Of a stretch of 64,000 nucleotides of DNA, positions 23,336 to 32,930 are shown in pieces. Position numbers and translations under genes: made by a program. Source of the stretch: Blautia sp. An81 (lineage in GTDB: Bacteria; Bacillota; Clostridia; Lachnospirales; Lachnospiraceae). The DNA is taken from the NCBI RefSeq assembly GCF_002161285.1, contig NZ_NFHH01000003.1, forward strand, positions 223,901 to 287,900, in the 5' to 3' direction. The notes beneath the pieces are model-generated. The model searched no databases. It was given only the letters and a program-made list of their open reading frames with translations, and had not been told where the DNA came from. How positions within the stretch are numbered: position 1 is the first letter of the stretch; the number at the start of each line of letters is the position of its first letter.

Positions 23336-26300
23336 AAAGTATTGACGTGCAGGGGTTTAAGTCCTTTGCCAATAAAATTACCTTTGAATTTCATAATGGC
23401 ATCACAGCGATAGTAGGCCCCAATGGAAGTGGAAAAAGCAACGTAGCAGATGCAGTGCGCTGGGTTCTGGGAGAGCAGAGTGCCAAGCAGCTCCGTGGAG
23501 GAAATATGCAGGACGTTATTTTTTCCGGCACAGAGACCAGAAAACCTCTGGGCTTTGCCTATGTGGCCATTACCTTGGATAACAGTGACCACAAACTGCC
23601 CATTGATTATCAGGAAGTGACCATAGCCAGAAGGCTTTACCGTTCAGGGGAAAGTGAATACCTGCTTAATGGTACTGCCTGCCGGCTGAAAGATGTAAAT
23701 GAACTGTTTTACGATACAGGTATTGGCAAAGAAGGATACTCTATCATCGGACAGGGACAGATTGATAAGATTTTAAGCGGAAAGCCTGAAGAGCGTCGGG
23801 AACTTTTTGACGAAGCGGCAGGAATCGTAAAGTTTAAAAGAAGAAAGAATACTGCACTGAAAAAGCTGGAAGAAGAGCAGCAGAATCTCACAAGAGTCCG
23901 GGATATCCTGGGAGAGCTGTCCAGACAGCTTGTACCCCTGGAGAAGCAGTCTGAGACGGCCAGGGTCTATCTGAAGAAAAAGGAGACTCTGAAACAGCTG
24001 GATATCCAGATGTTCTTGGCAGAGATGGAACGTATCCGCAGCCAAATGAAGGAGACGGAAGGAAAATATCAGATTGTTCAGTCGGATCTGGAAGAGACAG
24101 CAAAGGATTTTGAGACCACCAGGACAGAATATGACAGGCTGGAAAAAGAGCTGGAAAAACTGGAGGAAGAAATCCAGGCAGCAAGAGAGGAATCTACAGA
24201 GAAGACTTTAAAGAAACAGCAGCTGGAAAACCAGATACATATCCTGCAGGAACAGATAAACTCTGGCCGCCAGAGGGATATCCAGTATGAAGACCGTATG
24301 AAAAATCTGGAAGAGGATCTGGAAAAACGGAGAGAAGAAGCGGAAAAATGCCAGGCAGAAAAGGCAGAACTGGCGGAAAAAATCAAAGCCTTCCAGAAGT
24401 CTCTGGAAGAAACCCAGGGAACTTTTAAAGACACTGCAATGGAAATCCACAGCCTGGAAGAAAAGGTGGAGAGAGATAAAAATGAGATCATAGAAATCCT
24501 GAACCTGCGGGCTTCCACCAAAGGAAAGCTTCAGCGTTACGATACGATGATGGAACAGAATTCTCTGCGCAGAACAGAGCTGAACCAGAAATATCTTACG
24601 TTAAAGAGTGAGGCGGCAAAGCTCCAGGATTCCGGGGAAAAGTATCTGGAAGAGAAGAAGGAAATCGAAGAGACTATTGAAAAGCTGATACGCCAGGGAA
24701 ACCGGTGTGAAGATCAGATCAAAAAGTATCAGGCGGAGATATCCAGGGGAAACCAGCAGCTGGAAGTAGGGCAGACTGCTTACCACAGAGAGGCTTCCAG
24801 GCTGGAATCCCTGCGGAATATTACAGAACGCTATGATGGATATGGAAACAGCATCCGAAGAGTCATGGAACAGAAAAAGAGGGTGCCGGGAATCCGCGGA
24901 GTAGTAGCAGATATCCTCAAAGTGGAAAAGGAGTATGAAACAGCTATTGAGACAGCCTTGGGGGGCAGTATCCAGAATATTGTTACAGATAATGAGGAAA
25001 CAGCAAAAGAGCTGATCAGTTTCCTGAAGAAAAATAAATACGGAAGAGCCACATTCCTGCCCCTTACCAGTATGAATAATAAGAAGCCCCTGAATAATCC
25101 TCAGGCTTTGGGGGAGCCTGGGGTAATAGGGATTGCCAGTGACCTGGTCAAAGTCGCCCAGGAATATCAGGGTCTTGCCGTATATCTTCTGGGAAGGACT
25201 CTGGTAGTGGACCATATTGACCATGGAATCGCTATAGCCAGAAAATATCACTACAGCATCCGTATGGTGACTCTGGAGGGAGAATCCTTAAATCCGGGAG
25301 GCTCCCTTACCGGAGGTTCCTTTAAAAACAACAGCAATCTTCTGGGAAGACGCAGAGAGATTGAAGAACTTCAGGATGCAGTGGAAAAACTGAAAAAAGA
25401 TATGGAGGATATGCAGAAAAAACTGGAGGAGTACCGGAATAAGAGAAACCAGTGCAGAGACCAGGCAGCCTCCATTCAGGAGCAGCTCCAGGAGCAGTAT
25501 ATCCGGGAGAATACCGTTCAGGTCAATCTGGATTCTATGGGTGGAAAGAAAGAAGAAATCCGTAAGGAATATGAAAGCCTGAAACTGGAGAAGGAAGACC
25601 TGGAGAAACAGATCAGAGAAATCCGGGAAAATACAGCGTCTATCCAGTTAGAACTGGAGACCAGCGACAGTCAGGAAAAACATCTGGAAGAGGAAATCAA
25701 TAAAAATCAGACCCTTTTGGAAGAAAAGAAGAAAAAAGAGGCCGAGATTTCCGCAAGTCTGGAAAAAATCCATCTGGAATCTGCAGGCTTTACCTCCAGA
25801 CAGGGATTTGTCCTGGAAAACCTGAACCGTATCCGGGAAGAAATTATGAATTTTGAGAGACAGAAGGATAGTCTGAGAGCCAGCATGGAACAGGGCAAAG
25901 AAGATATCCTTCAAAAAGAAAAAGAAATCTCCCAGCTCAAGGAGACCATAAAGGCCGGAGAAGAGGAAACCAGGAGAGACCAGGAAAAGATGAAAGAAGC
26001 CCTGGGCAGGAAAGAGGAGATGACCAGAGAACACAAAGGGTTCTTTGCCAGAAGGGATGAACTGTCATCCAGAATGAATCTTCTTGATAAGGAGAGTTAC
26101 CGCCTTCAGGGGCAGAAGGAAAAACTGGAAGAAGAGCAGGAATCCCAGACAAATTATATGTGGGAAGAGTATGAGCTTACATACGGCCAGGCAAAAGAAC
26201 AGGCTCTGGAAGAGACAAAAGAGAGAAACGAGATCAAGAAGGAGATTCAGCAGATCAAGACAGAGATCCGGCAGCTGGGAAATGTAAATGTAAATGCTAT

Positions 26301-26886
26301 TGAAGAATACAAAGAAATCTCCCAGCGCCATGATTTTATGAAGACCCAGCATGAAGATCTGGTGAAATCGGAAGAAACACTTCTGGGAATCATTCAGGAA
26401 TTGGATACAGGTATGAGACGTCAGTTCGAAGAGAAGTTTGCACAGATCCGAACTGAGTTTGACAAGGCTTTCAAAGAGCTTTTCGGAGGAGGAAAGGGAA
26501 CCATCGAGCTGGATGAGGAGGAAGATATTCTGGAAGCGGGAATCCGCATTATTTCCCAGCCTCCGGGAAAGAAGCTTCAGAATATGATGCAGCTTTCAGG
26601 AGGAGAGAAGGCCCTTACCGCCATTGCCCTGCTTTTTGCTATCCAGAATCTGAAGCCTTCTCCCTTCTGCCTTCTGGACGAGATCGAGGCGGCTCTGGAC
26701 GATTCTAATGTTACCAGGTATGCTCAGTACCTGCATAAGTTGACAAAAAACACACAGTTTATTATTATAACACATAGACGCGGTACCATGACGGCGGCAG
26801 ACCGTCTCTATGGTATCACCATGCAGGAAAAAGGAGTATCCACCCTGGTTTCTGTAGACTTGATCGAGCGCGATCTGGATAAATAG
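23326..26886 (+). CDS. smc: Chromosome partition protein SMC
   Basis: Condensin ATPase of 1186 residues. The N-terminal head carries GPNGSGKSN near residue 32; long coiled-coil arms (about 170-500 and 670-1000) flank a hinge (about 515-660, with [21 protein letters not shown]). The C-terminal head has the ABC signature [10 protein letters not shown] and Walker [14 protein letters not shown]. It acts with ScpA/ScpB, not encoded here, in chromosome organisation. The start overlaps rnc, and ftsY follows after 9 bp. Confidence 0.98.
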   Translation: MYLKSIDVQGFKSFANKITFEFHNGITAIVGPNGSGKSNVADAVRWVLGEQSAKQLRGGNMQDVIFSGTETRKPLGFAYVAITLDNSDHKLPIDYQEVTIARRLYRSGESEYLLNGTACRLKDVNELFYDTGIGKEGYSIIGQGQIDKILSGKPEERRELFDEAAGIVKFKRRKNTALKKLEEEQQNLTRVRDILGELSRQLVPLEKQSETARVYLKKKETLKQLDIQMFLAEMERIRSQMKETEGKYQIVQSDLEETAKDFETTRTEYDRLEKELEKLEEEIQAAREESTEKTLKKQQLENQIHILQEQINSGRQRDIQYEDRMKNLEEDLEKRREEAEKCQAEKAELAEKIKAFQKSLEETQGTFKDTAMEIHSLEEKVERDKNEIIEILNLRASTKGKLQRYDTMMEQNSLRRTELNQKYLTLKSEAAKLQDSGEKYLEEKKEIEETIEKLIRQGNRCEDQIKKYQAEISRGNQQLEVGQTAYHREASRLESLRNITERYDGYGNSIRRVMEQKKRVPGIRGVVADILKVEKEYETAIETALGGSIQNIVTDNEETAKELISFLKKNKYGRATFLPLTSMNNKKPLNNPQALGEPGVIGIASDLVKVAQEYQGLAVYLLGRTLVVDHIDHGIAIARKYHYSIRMVTLEGESLNPGGSLTGGSFKNNSNLLGRRREIEELQDAVEKLKKDMEDMQKKLEEYRNKRNQCRDQAASIQEQLQEQYIRENTVQVNLDSMGGKKEEIRKEYESLKLEKEDLEKQIREIRENTASIQLELETSDSQEKHLEEEINKNQTLLEEKKKKEAEISASLEKIHLESAGFTSRQGFVLENLNRIREEIMNFERQKDSLRASMEQGKEDILQKEKEISQLKETIKAGEEETRRDQEKMKEALGRKEEMTREHKGFFARRDELSSRMNLLDKESYRLQGQKEKLEEEQESQTNYMWEEYELTYGQAKEQALEETKERNEIKKEIQQIKTEIRQLGNVNVNAIEEYKEISQRHDFMKTQHEDLVKSEETLLGIIQELDTGMRRQFEEKFAQIRTEFDKAFKELFGGGKGTIELDEEEDILEAGIRIISQPPGKKLQNMMQLSGGEKALTAIALLFAIQNLKPSPFCLLDEIEAALDDSNVTRYAQYLHKLTKNTQFIIITHRRGTMTAADRLYGITMQEKGVSTLVSVDLIERDLDK

Positions 26887-26895
26887 GAGGATATT

Positions 26896-27840
26896 ATGGC
26901 AGAAGAGAAAAAAGGTTTTTTTAAACGTCTGGTAGAGGGGCTTTCCAAAACCAGAGAAAATATTGTTTCTGGAATTGATTCTATCTTCAGCGGCTATTCC
27001 AGCATAGATGATGATTTTTATGAAGAGATTGAAGAAATTCTGGTCATGGGAGATATAGGGATCAATACCACTACGGCTATTATTGAAAGGTTGAAGGAAC
27101 AGGTGGCCCAGCAGCACATTAAAGATCCTTCTCAGTGCAAGCAGCTTCTTATGGACAGCATTAAGGAGCAGATGGCGGTAGGGGAGACGGCCTATGAATT
27201 CGAAAAACGGAAATCTGTGGTCCTGGTCATAGGAGTCAATGGAGTAGGAAAGACCACTTCTGTAGGAAAACTGGCTGGAAAATTGAAAAGTCAGGGAAAG
27301 AAAGTTATACTGGCAGCAGCAGATACCTTTCGGGCGGCTGCAGGAGAACAGCTTACTCAGTGGGCCAATCGGGCTGGAGTAGAGCTTATCGGTGGCCAGG
27401 AGGGGGCAGATCCGGCTTCTGTAGTCTATGATGCCATAGCGGCAGCTAAGGCCAGGGATGCAGATGTGCTTCTCTGTGATACAGCTGGAAGACTCCACAA
27501 TAAGAAAAATCTTATGGAAGAACTGAGAAAAATTTATAAAATCATTGCCAGGGAATACCCGGAGGCTTATCTGGAAACTCTTGTAGTTCTGGACGGAACT
27601 ACGGGACAGAATGCTCTGGCTCAGGCAAGACAGTTTAACGAGGTAGCCAATGTTACAGGTATCATTCTGACGAAACTGGACGGAACAGCCAAAGGCGGAA
27701 TCGCTGTGGCAATTCAGTCCGAACTGGAGATCCCGGTAAAATATATCGGAGTGGGAGAGACCATTGATGATCTTCAGAAATTTGATCCGGATGAATTTGT
27801 AAATGCTCTGTTTAATACAGGAGCTCAGGACCAGGAATAG
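26896..27840 (+). CDS. ftsY: Signal recognition particle receptor FtsY
   Basis: SRP GTPase that receives ribosome-SRP complexes at the membrane. The 314 residues contain an N domain and the GTPase G domain: GVNGVGKTTSVGKLA, DTAGRLHNKKNLMEEL and TKLDGTAKGG. The long acidic A domain of E. coli FtsY is absent, as is usual in Firmicutes. It interacts with Ffh, encoded at 32931-34277. Confidence 0.97.
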   Translation: MAEEKKGFFKRLVEGLSKTRENIVSGIDSIFSGYSSIDDDFYEEIEEILVMGDIGINTTTAIIERLKEQVAQQHIKDPSQCKQLLMDSIKEQMAVGETAYEFEKRKSVVLVIGVNGVGKTTSVGKLAGKLKSQGKKVILAAADTFRAAAGEQLTQWANRAGVELIGGQEGADPASVVYDAIAAAKARDADVLLCDTAGRLHNKKNLMEELRKIYKIIAREYPEAYLETLVVLDGTTGQNALAQARQFNEVANVTGIILTKLDGTAKGGIAVAIQSELEIPVKYIGVGETIDDLQKFDPDEFVNALFNTGAQDQE

Positions 27841-27859
27841 ATAGAAAGAAGGGCGAGGA

Positions 27860-29071
27860 ATGTTGACATTAGATAAATTTGAAGAGGCAGCAGAGGTTGT
27901 AAAGAAAGTTACTCAGGAAACAAAGCTGGTATACAGTGATTACTTCAGCAGCCAGACAGGAAATAAAGTATATTTAAAGCCAGAGAATATGCAGGTTACG
28001 GGAGCTTACAAGATTCGGGGAGCTTACTACAAGATCAGCACTCTTTCCCAGGAGGAGAGAGAAAAAGGTTTGATCACAGCTTCAGCAGGAAATCACGCCC
28101 AGGGGGTTGCCTATGCTGCAAAAGCATTTGGAGTAAAAGCAGTAATTGTTATGCCTACTACCACACCTCTGATAAAAGTGGAAAGGACTAAGAGCTATGG
28201 GGCGGAAGTAGTCCTTTATGGAGATGTGTATGACGAGGCTTGTGACCATGCTTACGAGCTGGCCGAAAAGAACGGCTATACCTTTATCCATCCTTTTGAT
28301 GATCCGGCAGTTGCTACCGGTCAGGGAACCATTGCTATGGAGATTATCAAAGAACTTCCACTGGTAGATTATATCCTGGTTCCTATCGGGGGAGGCGGTC
28401 TGGCCACAGGAGTCTCCACTCTTGTAAAATTGCTGAATCCCAACATCAAAGTGATTGGCGTGGAACCTGCCGGCGCCAACTGTATGCAGGCTTCCCTGGA
28501 GGAAGGCGAAGTGGTGACTCTTCCTGCCGTAAATACCATAGCCGACGGAACCGCAGTAAAACGTCCGGGAGATCATATTTTCCCATATATTCAGAAGAAT
28601 GTAGACGAGATCATTACCGTGGAAGACGATGAATTGGTAGTGGCTTTTCTGGATATGGTGGAGAATCATAAAATGATCGTAGAAAATTCCGGTCTTCTTA
28701 CAGTTGCTGCATTAAAACACCTGAAATTCCAGAATAAAAAAGTGGTATCTATTTTAAGCGGCGGCAATATGGATGTGATCACCATGGCTTCGGTGGTTCA
28801 GCACGGACTGATCGCCAGAGACAGGATTTTTACAGTTTCAACTCTTCTGCCGGACAGGCCAGGAGAACTGGTGCGGGTAGCTGGTATTATTGCCGCAAAA
28901 CAGGGAAATGTAATCAAGCTGGAGCATAATCAGTTTGTCAGCACCAATCGAAATGCTGCTGTAGAACTGAGGATTACCATGGAAGCTTTCGGCACAGATC
29001 ATAAGAAAGAGATATTGGATGCTCTTGAGGAAGCAGGTTTCCGGCCAAAACTGGCAACAGCAAGTCTGTAA
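27860..29071 (+). CDS. ilvA: Threonine ammonia-lyase with C-terminal ACT domain
   Basis: PLP enzyme that deaminates threonine to 2-oxobutyrate. GAYKIRGAYYKI supplies the Schiff-base lysine, TASAGNHAQGVA is the substrate-binding loop, and PIGGGGLATG binds the PLP phosphate. Residues about 330-403 form one ACT domain (STLLPDRPGELVRVAGIIA). At 403 residues it is the single-ACT type, which can serve isoleucine synthesis or threonine catabolism; tdcB would be an equally fair name. It starts 19 bp after ftsY. Confidence 0.93.
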   Translation: MLTLDKFEEAAEVVKKVTQETKLVYSDYFSSQTGNKVYLKPENMQVTGAYKIRGAYYKISTLSQEEREKGLITASAGNHAQGVAYAAKAFGVKAVIVMPTTTPLIKVERTKSYGAEVVLYGDVYDEACDHAYELAEKNGYTFIHPFDDPAVATGQGTIAMEIIKELPLVDYILVPIGGGGLATGVSTLVKLLNPNIKVIGVEPAGANCMQASLEEGEVVTLPAVNTIADGTAVKRPGDHIFPYIQKNVDEIITVEDDELVVAFLDMVENHKMIVENSGLLTVAALKHLKFQNKKVVSILSGGNMDVITMASVVQHGLIARDRIFTVSTLLPDRPGELVRVAGIIAAKQGNVIKLEHNQFVSTNRNAAVELRITMEAFGTDHKKEILDALEEAGFRPKLATASL

Positions 29072-29130
29072 AATAGTGTTGGACGGATTGCCAGGAGGCG
29101 GACTGCTGACAGGGGAAATCTATAGAAAAG

Positions 29131-29178
29131 AAAAAGGATGGGAATCCCAGGCGTTTTGCCCGGCGGCCCATCCTTTTT
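29131..29178 (+). terminator. Bidirectional terminator between ilvA and the DUF362 gene
   Basis: AAAAAGGATGGG (29131-29142) and CCCATCCTTTTT (29167-29178) form a perfect 12-bp stem with A and T tracts on the two sides, serving both convergent genes. Confidence 0.88.
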
Positions 29179-29190
29179 ATGTGGAAAGAT

Positions 29191-30315
29191 TTATTTTACA
29201 GTAATCAGCTCATACTCCTTATTTCCAATACCAATGGCAACGCCGTGGTCTATGGCAGATTCCCAGTTGGTATCCGGGAAGATGCTGTGGAAGTGATCAT
29301 GGTGATGAGCAGCCCGTTCTTCCTCATCGCAGTCGCCCAGTTTGCTGTTCTGAATCACCGGCTGAGCATTTACTGCATCAGCGCAGGCTACGTCCAGGGC
29401 TACCGGATCAAAAGAGGCGAACATTCCGACATTTGGCACAATGGCAGCATCATTTTCTCCGTGGCAGTCGCAGTAAGGAGATACGTCAATGACCAGATTG
29501 ATGTGGAAGCTGGGACGCCCCTGAATTACGGCTTTGGTATATTCTGCAATCTTGCAGTTCAGGATGTCGTTGGATTCATCGGAAGCGGCCAGCACAGCAT
29601 CTTTTGGACAGACACCGATACATCTTCCGCAGCCTACACATTTTTCATGGTCAATATAAGCTTTTTTATTTTCAAACTGAGGAGCGTCATGGGCGCAGAT
29701 TTTGGCGCACATCTTACAGCCAATGCACAGGTCCTGATCCACATGGGGTTTTCCGGCAGAGTGCATTTCCATTTTTCCGGCTCTGGAACCACATCCCATA
29801 CCCAGATTTTTTAAAGCGCCTCCGAATCCGGCTGCCTCATGGCCTTTGAAATGGTTCAGGGAGATGACGATATCGGCATCCATAACAGCCCGGCCAATTT
29901 TGGCTTCCTTTACATAGGTTCCCCCTTCTACGGGAACAAGGGCTTCATCTGTGCCTTTTAATCCGTCTGCGATCAGGATCTGGCATCCGGTAGTAACAGG
30001 GTTAAAGCCGTTGAGGTTAGCACTGTCCAGATGGCCCAGAGCGTTTTTCCTTCCCCCTACATACAGAGTATTGCAGTCTGTAAGGAATGGTTTTCCTCCC
30101 AGTTCTTTTACTACATCGGCTACTGCTTTTGCATAGTTGGGACGGAGAAATGCCAGGTTTCCAGGCTCTCCGAAATGGATTTTGATGGCCACATACTTAT
30201 TTTCAAAATCGATATTTCCAATGCCTGCTGTTTTGATCAGACGCTGAAGCTTCTGGAGCAGATTGTCTCCGTTTTTTGCCCGAAGATCCGTGAAATATAC
30301 TTTTGAAGAACTCAT
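29191..30315 (-). CDS. DUF362 family protein with two [4Fe-4S] clusters
   Basis: 374 residues. The N-terminal two thirds are DUF362 (KIHFGEPGNLAFLRPNYAKAV, FLTDCNTLYVGGR, SLNHFKGHEAAGFGGALKNLG). Around residues 195-245 a bacterial-type ferredoxin holds two clusters (CIGCKMCAKIC and CVGCGRCIGVCP). The role of the family is unknown; electron transfer is expected from the clusters. It is a single gene on the minus strand with AGGAGG before the ATG, flanked by convergent ilvA and divergent larC. In an acetogen it may belong to the ferredoxin-dependent network, but nothing local proves this. Confidence 0.88.
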   Translation of the reverse strand: MSSSKVYFTDLRAKNGDNLLQKLQRLIKTAGIGNIDFENKYVAIKIHFGEPGNLAFLRPNYAKAVADVVKELGGKPFLTDCNTLYVGGRKNALGHLDSANLNGFNPVTTGCQILIADGLKGTDEALVPVEGGTYVKEAKIGRAVMDADIVISLNHFKGHEAAGFGGALKNLGMGCGSRAGKMEMHSAGKPHVDQDLCIGCKMCAKICAHDAPQFENKKAYIDHEKCVGCGRCIGVCPKDAVLAASDESNDILNCKIAEYTKAVIQGRPSFHINLVIDVSPYCDCHGENDAAIVPNVGMFASFDPVALDVACADAVNAQPVIQNSKLGDCDEEERAAHHHDHFHSIFPDTNWESAIDHGVAIGIGNKEYELITVK

Positions 30316-30350
30316 AATTCTGTTTCCTCCTGTTTTTAAGCTTTTCTACT

Positions 30351-30379
30351 ATTTTAGACAATGGGGGAGAATTATTCAA
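30351..30379 (-). promoter_or_regulatory. Promoter of the DUF362 gene
   Basis: On the minus strand, TTGAAT (30379-30374) and TAAAAT (30356-30351) are 17 bp apart, 35 bp before the start codon. Confidence 0.65.
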
Positions 30380-30441
30380 TAAGAATTTTAGCCTAAATGA
30401 AGAAAGAGTGAATATAACTGTTCTCCTGATTCGTATTTTTG

Positions 30442-30450
30442 TGGTATACT
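30442..30450 (+). promoter_or_regulatory. Extended -10 promoter of larC-larE
   Basis: TGGTATACT is an extended -10; no good -35 box is seen at the matching distance. It lies about 40 bp before the larC start. Confidence 0.5.
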
Positions 30451-30492
30451 AATGAGCAGTATGCATGCAAAAGATTGGAAAGGAAGGGATTT

Positions 30493-31650
30493 ATGAGAGA
30501 GCTGTATATACAGGGAAAAGGAAAGATGGACTGTGAAGGAATCCTGGGAATGCTTCTGGGACTTGGAGCGGAGCCAGAGAAGATTCAGGAAAATCTGGAA
30601 ATACGTTTCTCCTTTCCTGTCAAAATAGAAGTAACAAAAGTATCAGGAAAAGAATATAGCGCCCGGATCATCACGGAAGCCAGGGAAAAGATAGGACTGG
30701 ACAGGGCAGAAAAATATTTTGCCGGACAGAGAGGAAAGAAGGGAATAGACAGCAAAGTCTCTGAAATGGCGGTAATGCTCTGGCAAGCTTCAAATATGCC
30801 TGCAGGGACTCCTTTTCTGAAGCTGGCAGGGGAGGGGACCTCTCTGGTCTCTCTCTCGGCCTTGGCAGAAGCCATGGAGCTGCTGGGATTTTCCCAGTGC
30901 AGGGTCTGGGAACTGGAAGAAGGACTTGGAGCAGGAGAAGGAGGATTGGTGCCCTCAAATGAAATTATGAGAATCCTGGAAAAAAGTTCCCTGCCGGTAA
31001 ATTTTTCTTGCCAAAAGGAAGAGAACCTTACCCCTGGAAGTGCAGCTTTTCTTGCCGCATACGGAAAACCTGCCGGAGAGACAGGAAGGAAGGAGATCAG
31101 GGACTGGGCCTGCGGCGTCTCCTGGGAGAAAGAAAATTCCGGAATCATCCGGGGGGTAATATTAGAAGAAAAACAGGACATTCCGGCAGACGAAAGAGAA
31201 AAGGACAGGGTGCAGGTTCTGGAGACCAATGTAGATGACTGCTCCGGGGAACAGCTGGGTTACGCCATTGACCGTCTGATGAAGGCTGGAGCTCTGGACG
31301 CCAGCTGCTTTCCGATTTTTATGAAGAAAGGCCGTCCGGCCTATATGCTTCAGGTAATCTGCAAAAAAGAGAAGCAGGAGGAGCTGGAGAATATTATTTT
31401 CCGGGAGACTACCAGTATCGGACTTCGCAGATATGAAGAAAACCGTCGGATCCTTCCCAGGTCCTTTGAAGAAATAACCTTACGGGACGGACATAAAGTA
31501 AAAATTAAGATCTGCTGTCATCACGGAGAGAAATTTTTCTATCCGGAATATGATACAGTGAGGCAAGTCTGTGAAGAAACAGGACGGCCTTACCGGAGTG
31601 TTTATGATGAGGCGGCAGCTCTGGCAGGAGGTTACAGCAATGACATATGA
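30493..31650 (+). CDS. larC: Nickel-pincer cofactor protein LarC, divergent N-terminal half
   Basis: LarC inserts nickel into the pyridinium dithiocarboxylate mononucleotide made by LarB and LarE, yielding the cofactor of lactate racemase and relatives. The C-terminal half is typical (VLETNVDDCSGEQLGY, ASCFPIFMKKGRP, TTSIGLRRYEENR). The N-terminal half is unusual: the expected opening with 'DCFSGISGDM' is replaced by LYIQGKGKMDCEGILGMLLG, and the usual HxHE-type segment reads FLKLAGEGTSLVSL. It is one continuous frame, unlike the frameshifted larC1/larC2 of Lactobacillus. ATG 30493 follows GGAAGGGA; the frame is 385 residues. It overlaps larE by 11 bp. Confidence 0.85.
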   Translation: MRELYIQGKGKMDCEGILGMLLGLGAEPEKIQENLEIRFSFPVKIEVTKVSGKEYSARIITEAREKIGLDRAEKYFAGQRGKKGIDSKVSEMAVMLWQASNMPAGTPFLKLAGEGTSLVSLSALAEAMELLGFSQCRVWELEEGLGAGEGGLVPSNEIMRILEKSSLPVNFSCQKEENLTPGSAAFLAAYGKPAGETGRKEIRDWACGVSWEKENSGIIRGVILEEKQDIPADEREKDRVQVLETNVDDCSGEQLGYAIDRLMKAGALDASCFPIFMKKGRPAYMLQVICKKEKQEELENIIFRETTSIGLRRYEENRRILPRSFEEITLRDGHKVKIKICCHHGEKFFYPEYDTVRQVCEETGRPYRSVYDEAAALAGGYSNDI

Positions 31651-32452
31651 AGAGAAAAAAGAACAATTTTATGAGAAAATGAAAGAGTATACCCGACAGG
31701 ATCTCTGTATCGCTTTTTCCGGCGGAGTAGACAGCAGCCTTCTCCTTATGGCAGCAAAAAGGACTATGGAGAAGGAACATAAGATTTATGCAGTGACCTT
31801 TGATACCATGCTCCACCCATCCTGTGACCTGGAAACCGCCAGGCGGGTTGCCGGGGAAGCAGGAGTGAACCATGAGATTCTTTACCTTAATGAGCTGGAA
31901 CAAGAGGAAATCCGTTTTAATCCGGTAAACCGCTGTTACCTGTGCAAAAAAGCTCTCTTTCAGAGATTGAAGGATTTTGCGGCCCAAAAGGGTGTGTCTC
32001 TGATTCTGGAAGGCACCAATGAGGACGATCTTCATGTATACAGACCCGGCCTGCAGGCTATCCGGGAGCTGGGAATCCTAAGTCCTCTGGCAGAGACAGG
32101 CTTTACCAAGGAGGAGGTAAGAAGATTGGCGGGAGAGCTGGGAGTATCTGTAGCCAGCAGGCCTTCTACCCCCTGTCTGGCTACAAGGCTGCCCTATGGA
32201 GCTGAGATAGAGCCGGAGACCCTGGAAAGGATTGCCAGAGGAGAGGAATTTCTCAGAAAAATCGGATTTCCGGTAGTCCGGCTGCGGCTTCACGGGGATA
32301 TTGCCAGGATTGAGATCCCAAAAGAAGATTTTGGAAGATTTCTGGACAAAAAAGAAACTGTCGCTGAAAATCTGAAAAACATGGGATTTCCCTACATTAC
32401 TCTGGATATCCAGGGATTCCGCAGCGGAAGTATGGATGAAAATCTCCAGTAG
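31640..32452 (+). CDS. larE: ATP-dependent sulfur transferase LarE, three-cysteine type
   Basis: PP-loop enzyme of 270 residues that adds sulfur to the nickel-pincer precursor. The ATP-binding FSGGVDSS is at residues 26-33. Cys99 and Cys102 (RCYLCKK) together with Cys179 (TPCLATR) form the three-cysteine arrangement known from LarE proteins that bind a [4Fe-4S] cluster, as opposed to the single sacrificial cysteine of Lactobacillus LarE. ATG 31640 is preceded by AGGAGG at 31626-31631; the longer frame from 31571 is rejected. larB and a LarA-type racemase are not in the window. Confidence 0.92.
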   Translation: MTYEEKKEQFYEKMKEYTRQDLCIAFSGGVDSSLLLMAAKRTMEKEHKIYAVTFDTMLHPSCDLETARRVAGEAGVNHEILYLNELEQEEIRFNPVNRCYLCKKALFQRLKDFAAQKGVSLILEGTNEDDLHVYRPGLQAIRELGILSPLAETGFTKEEVRRLAGELGVSVASRPSTPCLATRLPYGAEIEPETLERIARGEEFLRKIGFPVVRLRLHGDIARIEIPKEDFGRFLDKKETVAENLKNMGFPYITLDIQGFRSGSMDENLQ

Positions 32453-32519
32453 CAATTCTGGGTGTTTTACCTAATGGCCAGAATTGAAACACTGAAGAGC
32501 TGTCAAAAAAATTTTTGAG

Positions 32520-32565
32520 GTGTCAAGAAAAAACACTTGACACTACGGAAAACCTGATGTATGAT
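32520..32565 (+). promoter_or_regulatory. Promoter of ylxM-ffh with palindrome over the -35
   Basis: TTGACA at 32537-32542 and TATGAT at 32560-32565, spacer 17 bp. The -35 box is part of a perfect 8-8-8 inverted repeat (GTGTCAAG at 32520-32527, CTTGACAC at 32536-32543), a possible operator. Confidence 0.75.
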
Positions 32566-32582
32566 AGCCAAGGTGATTGTCA

Positions 32583-32927
32583 GTGGAAAAAATAGTAGAG
32601 CAGACGCTGCTGTATGACTTTTACGGCGAGCTTCTCACAGAACATCAGAGAAGAATTTATGAAGATGTAGTGTTAAATGACTATTCCCTCAGTGAAGTGG
32701 CCCAGGAACTGGGAATCAGCCGTCAGGGCGTCCATGACAATCTGAAAAGATGCAGCAGGATCCTTGAGGACTATGAAGAAAAGCTTCATCTGGTGGAAAA
32801 GTTTGTTTCCATCCGGGAGAAGATCCGGCGTATCCATAAGCTGAGCCAGGAATGTGAGAGCCTGGACAAAGAAGAACTGGTGTCCCGGATCGAAAGTATT
32901 TCCCAGGAGATTTTAGAGGAGTTATAG
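32583..32927 (+). CDS. ylxM: YlxM-type HTH protein
   Basis: 114 residues with a sigma-70 region 4-like helix-turn-helix: [41 protein letters not shown]. This is the YlxM/p13 family, almost invariably located just before ffh and thought to influence SRP function or expression. The frame opens at TTG 32577, but AAGGTGA at 32570-32576 fits GTG 32583 better. Three bases separate it from ffh. Confidence 0.92.
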   Translation: MEKIVEQTLLYDFYGELLTEHQRRIYEDVVLNDYSLSEVAQELGISRQGVHDNLKRCSRILEDYEEKLHLVEKFVSIREKIRRIHKLSQECESLDKEELVSRIESISQEILEEL

Positions 32928-32930
32928 CAG

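Noticed and set aside
27841..27859. T-box or amino-acid leader before ilvA
   Set aside because: Only 19 bp separate ilvA from ftsY, so there is no room for one.
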